Shown: positions 5,758 through 6,741 of the stretch, piece after piece | How the letters are laid out: the number at the start of each line of letters is the position of its first letter | Position numbering within the stretch: the first letter of the stretch is position 1 | Origin: a bacterium | GTDB lineage: Bacteria; Bacillota; Negativicutes; Acidaminococcales; Acidaminococcaceae | DNA length: 6,741 bases | Assembly: GCA_004562175.1 (NCBI GenBank) | Contig: SFRS01000039.1 | Location: 1-6,741 of the forward strand | Reading direction: 5' to 3' | The notes under the pieces: model-generated | The model's input: the letters and a program-made list of their open reading frames with translations, nothing else | Databases searched by the model: none | What the model was told of the DNA's origin: nothing | Position numbers and translations under genes: made by a program

Positions 5758-6283
5758 GCTCTTCCTCAGTGAGGCGGAGGCGGTAGGCGGCTTTTGCCTT
5801 CAGCAAGGCCCGGACCTGCTCATGGTTGTTCTTGGTTGCCGGCGGCACCTTGCACGCTCTGATCTCCATGACCTCTGACAGCCTGGTGTTCTGCGGAATG
5901 CCGATGAGCAACGCCAGAAATTCCAGCCAGTGCAAGCGGCCTTGCTCCTGAAACAGGTCGATTCCATATGCCTGCCGGAAAGCTGCCAGTATAAGAGCCG
6001 CATCCTGGTGAAAGTCCATCACCCGGGGGCCGCTGTCTTTGGCCTTCTGCGGCTCAAACAGGATCTTCTGTGCCTTTGCAAGTGCCTCCTGCGTCTCCCT
6101 GGCTGTGAGGCGCTGGTCTCCAAATAGCAGAAACAAGGCGGTTTTTTCCGTGTCATCTTCCGTCATGCTTTTTCCTCGCAGCACGTCCAGGAAGGCAAGT
6201 ACCCGGTCAAAGGATGCATAAAGCTTGATGCGGCGCCCACTGTCCAGCGTGATGGACCACGGGAGCGGAATGTGGAGGTCCAT
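5552..6283 (-). CDS. Phage Gp15-family tail morphogenesis protein, chimeric C-terminus
   Basis: This looks like the Gp15 family found in Firmicutes siphophages between a small tail-chaperone gene and the tape-measure gene; its exact role is not established, but the position suggests tail assembly. Residues 1-178 are phage-like: MDLHIPLPWSITLDSG, YASFDRVLAFLDVL (22-35), an acidic stretch TEDDTEKTALFLLFGD (41-56), MDFHQDAALILAAFRQAYGI (89-108), LHWLEFLALLIGIP (117-130) and LKAKAAYRLRLTEEERK (161-177). From about residue 178 the frame runs through antiporter DNA in the wrong frame, giving a Cys/Arg-rich tail of some 65 residues that is not a real domain. The natural protein probably ended about 10-20 residues after the breakpoint. 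I chose ATG 6283 over GTG 6286; it overlaps the upstream stop as TGATG, with GGAGG 8 nt before it. Confidence 0.7.
   Translation of the reverse strand: MDLHIPLPWSITLDSGRRIKLYASFDRVLAFLDVLRGKSMTEDDTEKTALFLLFGDQRLTARETQEALAKAQKILFEPQKAKDSGPRVMDFHQDAALILAAFRQAYGIDLFQEQGRLHWLEFLALLIGIPQNTRLSEVMEIRACKVPPATKNNHEQVRALLKAKAAYRLRLTEEERKAQWCSHRPSYARCCFDYLLHYRYDLYRWLFHRRELRRCLRRCRCLQGLGAGQYGNILLCLCVLYDS
5735..5770. other. Breakpoint joining antiporter gene to phage tail genes
   Basis: To the left, the minus-strand frame reads EKPNGAVIDLV of NhaC. To the right, a different frame reads KAAYRLRLTEEERKAQ of a Gp15-family phage protein. Both families are recognisable up to within about 10-20 nt of each other, so the joint lies near 5745-5765. 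Hand-counted GC rises from 27/60 at 5701-5760 to 39/60 at 5761-5820. No integrase, att-like repeat or transposon end is visible. Confidence 0.75.
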
Positions 6284-6678
6284 CACAGCTTCCTCCGCCT
6301 GGAGCGGCTGCGGTAAAGATTCATCACCGCTTCCCGACGCTTGGCGCTCTCGGCCTCCAACTTGGGAAGGAGGATAGATTCGATATAGGGAAAAACGTCC
6401 TCCATCATGTCCGTGTAGTTGCCGCCGTAGAAATCGAGAATCTTCGCAGCTCCGTCCTCGCCGAAGAAAACAGCGAATACATCAACAATTGCACGGCCCA
6501 GAGCCTCGAAATCAGGCTGCTTTGCAATCTGCGCACGGATGATACTGTTCTTTGCCCGGTTCCAGGCCGGAAGGGCCTCACCGGGATCCAATACGGATTC
6601 CACGGTCAGCTCCCGGCCGTCGTTATCGGTGATGTGAAAGACTTCTTTCACTTTGTCGCGCTTATGAATTTCGTACAT
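6283..6678 (-). CDS. Small phage protein, probable tail assembly chaperone
   Basis: This 131-residue, charged, mostly helical protein has no signal peptide or membrane segment. It reads MYEIHKRDKVKEVFHITDND, then a short beta-like ELTVESVL (about 24-31), a helical DFEALGRAIVDVFAVFFGED (56-75), a helical segment near residues 80-105 that includes YGGNYTDMMEDVFPYI, and a basic tail ending RSRSRRRKL. A gene of this size directly before a Gp15-family gene, with overlapping stop and start, is the usual place of the tail assembly chaperone in Firmicutes siphophages; the function rests mainly on that context. The ATG at 6678 is chosen over ATG 6693 because GGAGG at 6687-6691 lies 8 nt before it and overlaps the upper ATG. 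Only the phage section of this window shares its composition. Confidence 0.65.
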   Translation of the reverse strand: MYEIHKRDKVKEVFHITDNDGRELTVESVLDPGEALPAWNRAKNSIIRAQIAKQPDFEALGRAIVDVFAVFFGEDGAAKILDFYGGNYTDMMEDVFPYIESILLPKLEAESAKRREAVMNLYRSRSRRRKL

Positions 6679-6692
6679 TGTGACTACCTCCA

Positions 6693-6740
6693 TTAGATAC
6701 TTTTGATTAAAGATTCGAAGGAATTTTCGTTCAGTTCTTT
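6693..6740 (-). CDS. Last 15 codons of a further phage gene, cut by window edge
   Basis: On the minus strand one frame reads KELNENSFESLIKSI and then TAA at 6695-6693, just before the ribosome site of the next gene. Stop codon followed by GGAGG and a new ATG is the expected spacing in a phage structural operon, so this is plausibly the C-terminus of the preceding tail gene. A second frame is also open here, in phase with the downstream gene, so the call is uncertain and the product unknown. Confidence 0.4.
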   Translation of the reverse strand, partial: KELNENSFESLIKSI

Positions 6741-6741
6741 C

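Overview
The window is bacterial DNA with every recognisable gene on the minus strand, so it reads right to left. The main content is a compact de novo purine operon in the order purE - purF - purM - purN - purH(N-terminal half only) - purD(cut by the left edge). Strong GGAGG-type ribosome sites, a PurF with cleaved propeptide and [4Fe-4S] cysteines, a stand-alone IMP cyclohydrolase and a perfect sigma-A type promoter all point to a Firmicutes-like host. The combination recalls anaerobic gut Negativicutes or Clostridia, but I cannot fix the genus from the sequence alone.

Layout. Positions 1-4668 hold the purine genes. PurF opens the pathway with PRPP amidotransferase, PurD makes GAR, PurN makes FGAR, PurM closes the imidazole ring to AIR, PurE moves the carboxyl group to give CAIR, and PurH-N closes IMP. 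PurL/Q/S, PurC, PurB and the AICAR transformylase half of PurH are not in the window; any that the host has would lie downstream of purD or elsewhere. Positions 4669-4950 hold the operon control region: a TTGACG-17-TATAAT promoter, a possible pair of PurR-type boxes upstream of it, a leader of about 106 nt with a possible attenuator hairpin, and the terminator of the preceding gene. The 158-nt purF-purM gap holds a long imperfect inverted repeat that looks like a dispersed intergenic element, and perhaps a weak internal promoter.

From 4951 to about 5757 lies the C-terminal part of an NhaC-type Na+/H+ antiporter whose N-terminal half is missing. It joins directly, around 5745-5765, to phage tail genes: a Gp15-family protein cut near its C-terminus, a small tail-chaperone-like gene, and the last codons of one more gene at the right edge. 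The joint breaks two genes at once, in different frames, and base composition steps up across it. It is either an assembly chimera or a rearranged prophage fragment. It is the oddest feature of the window, but I do not see a new biological system here.

Several gene starts can be refined from ribosome binding sites: purF at a GTG (4130), purM at 2541, purH at 869, and the phage genes at 6678 and 6283.
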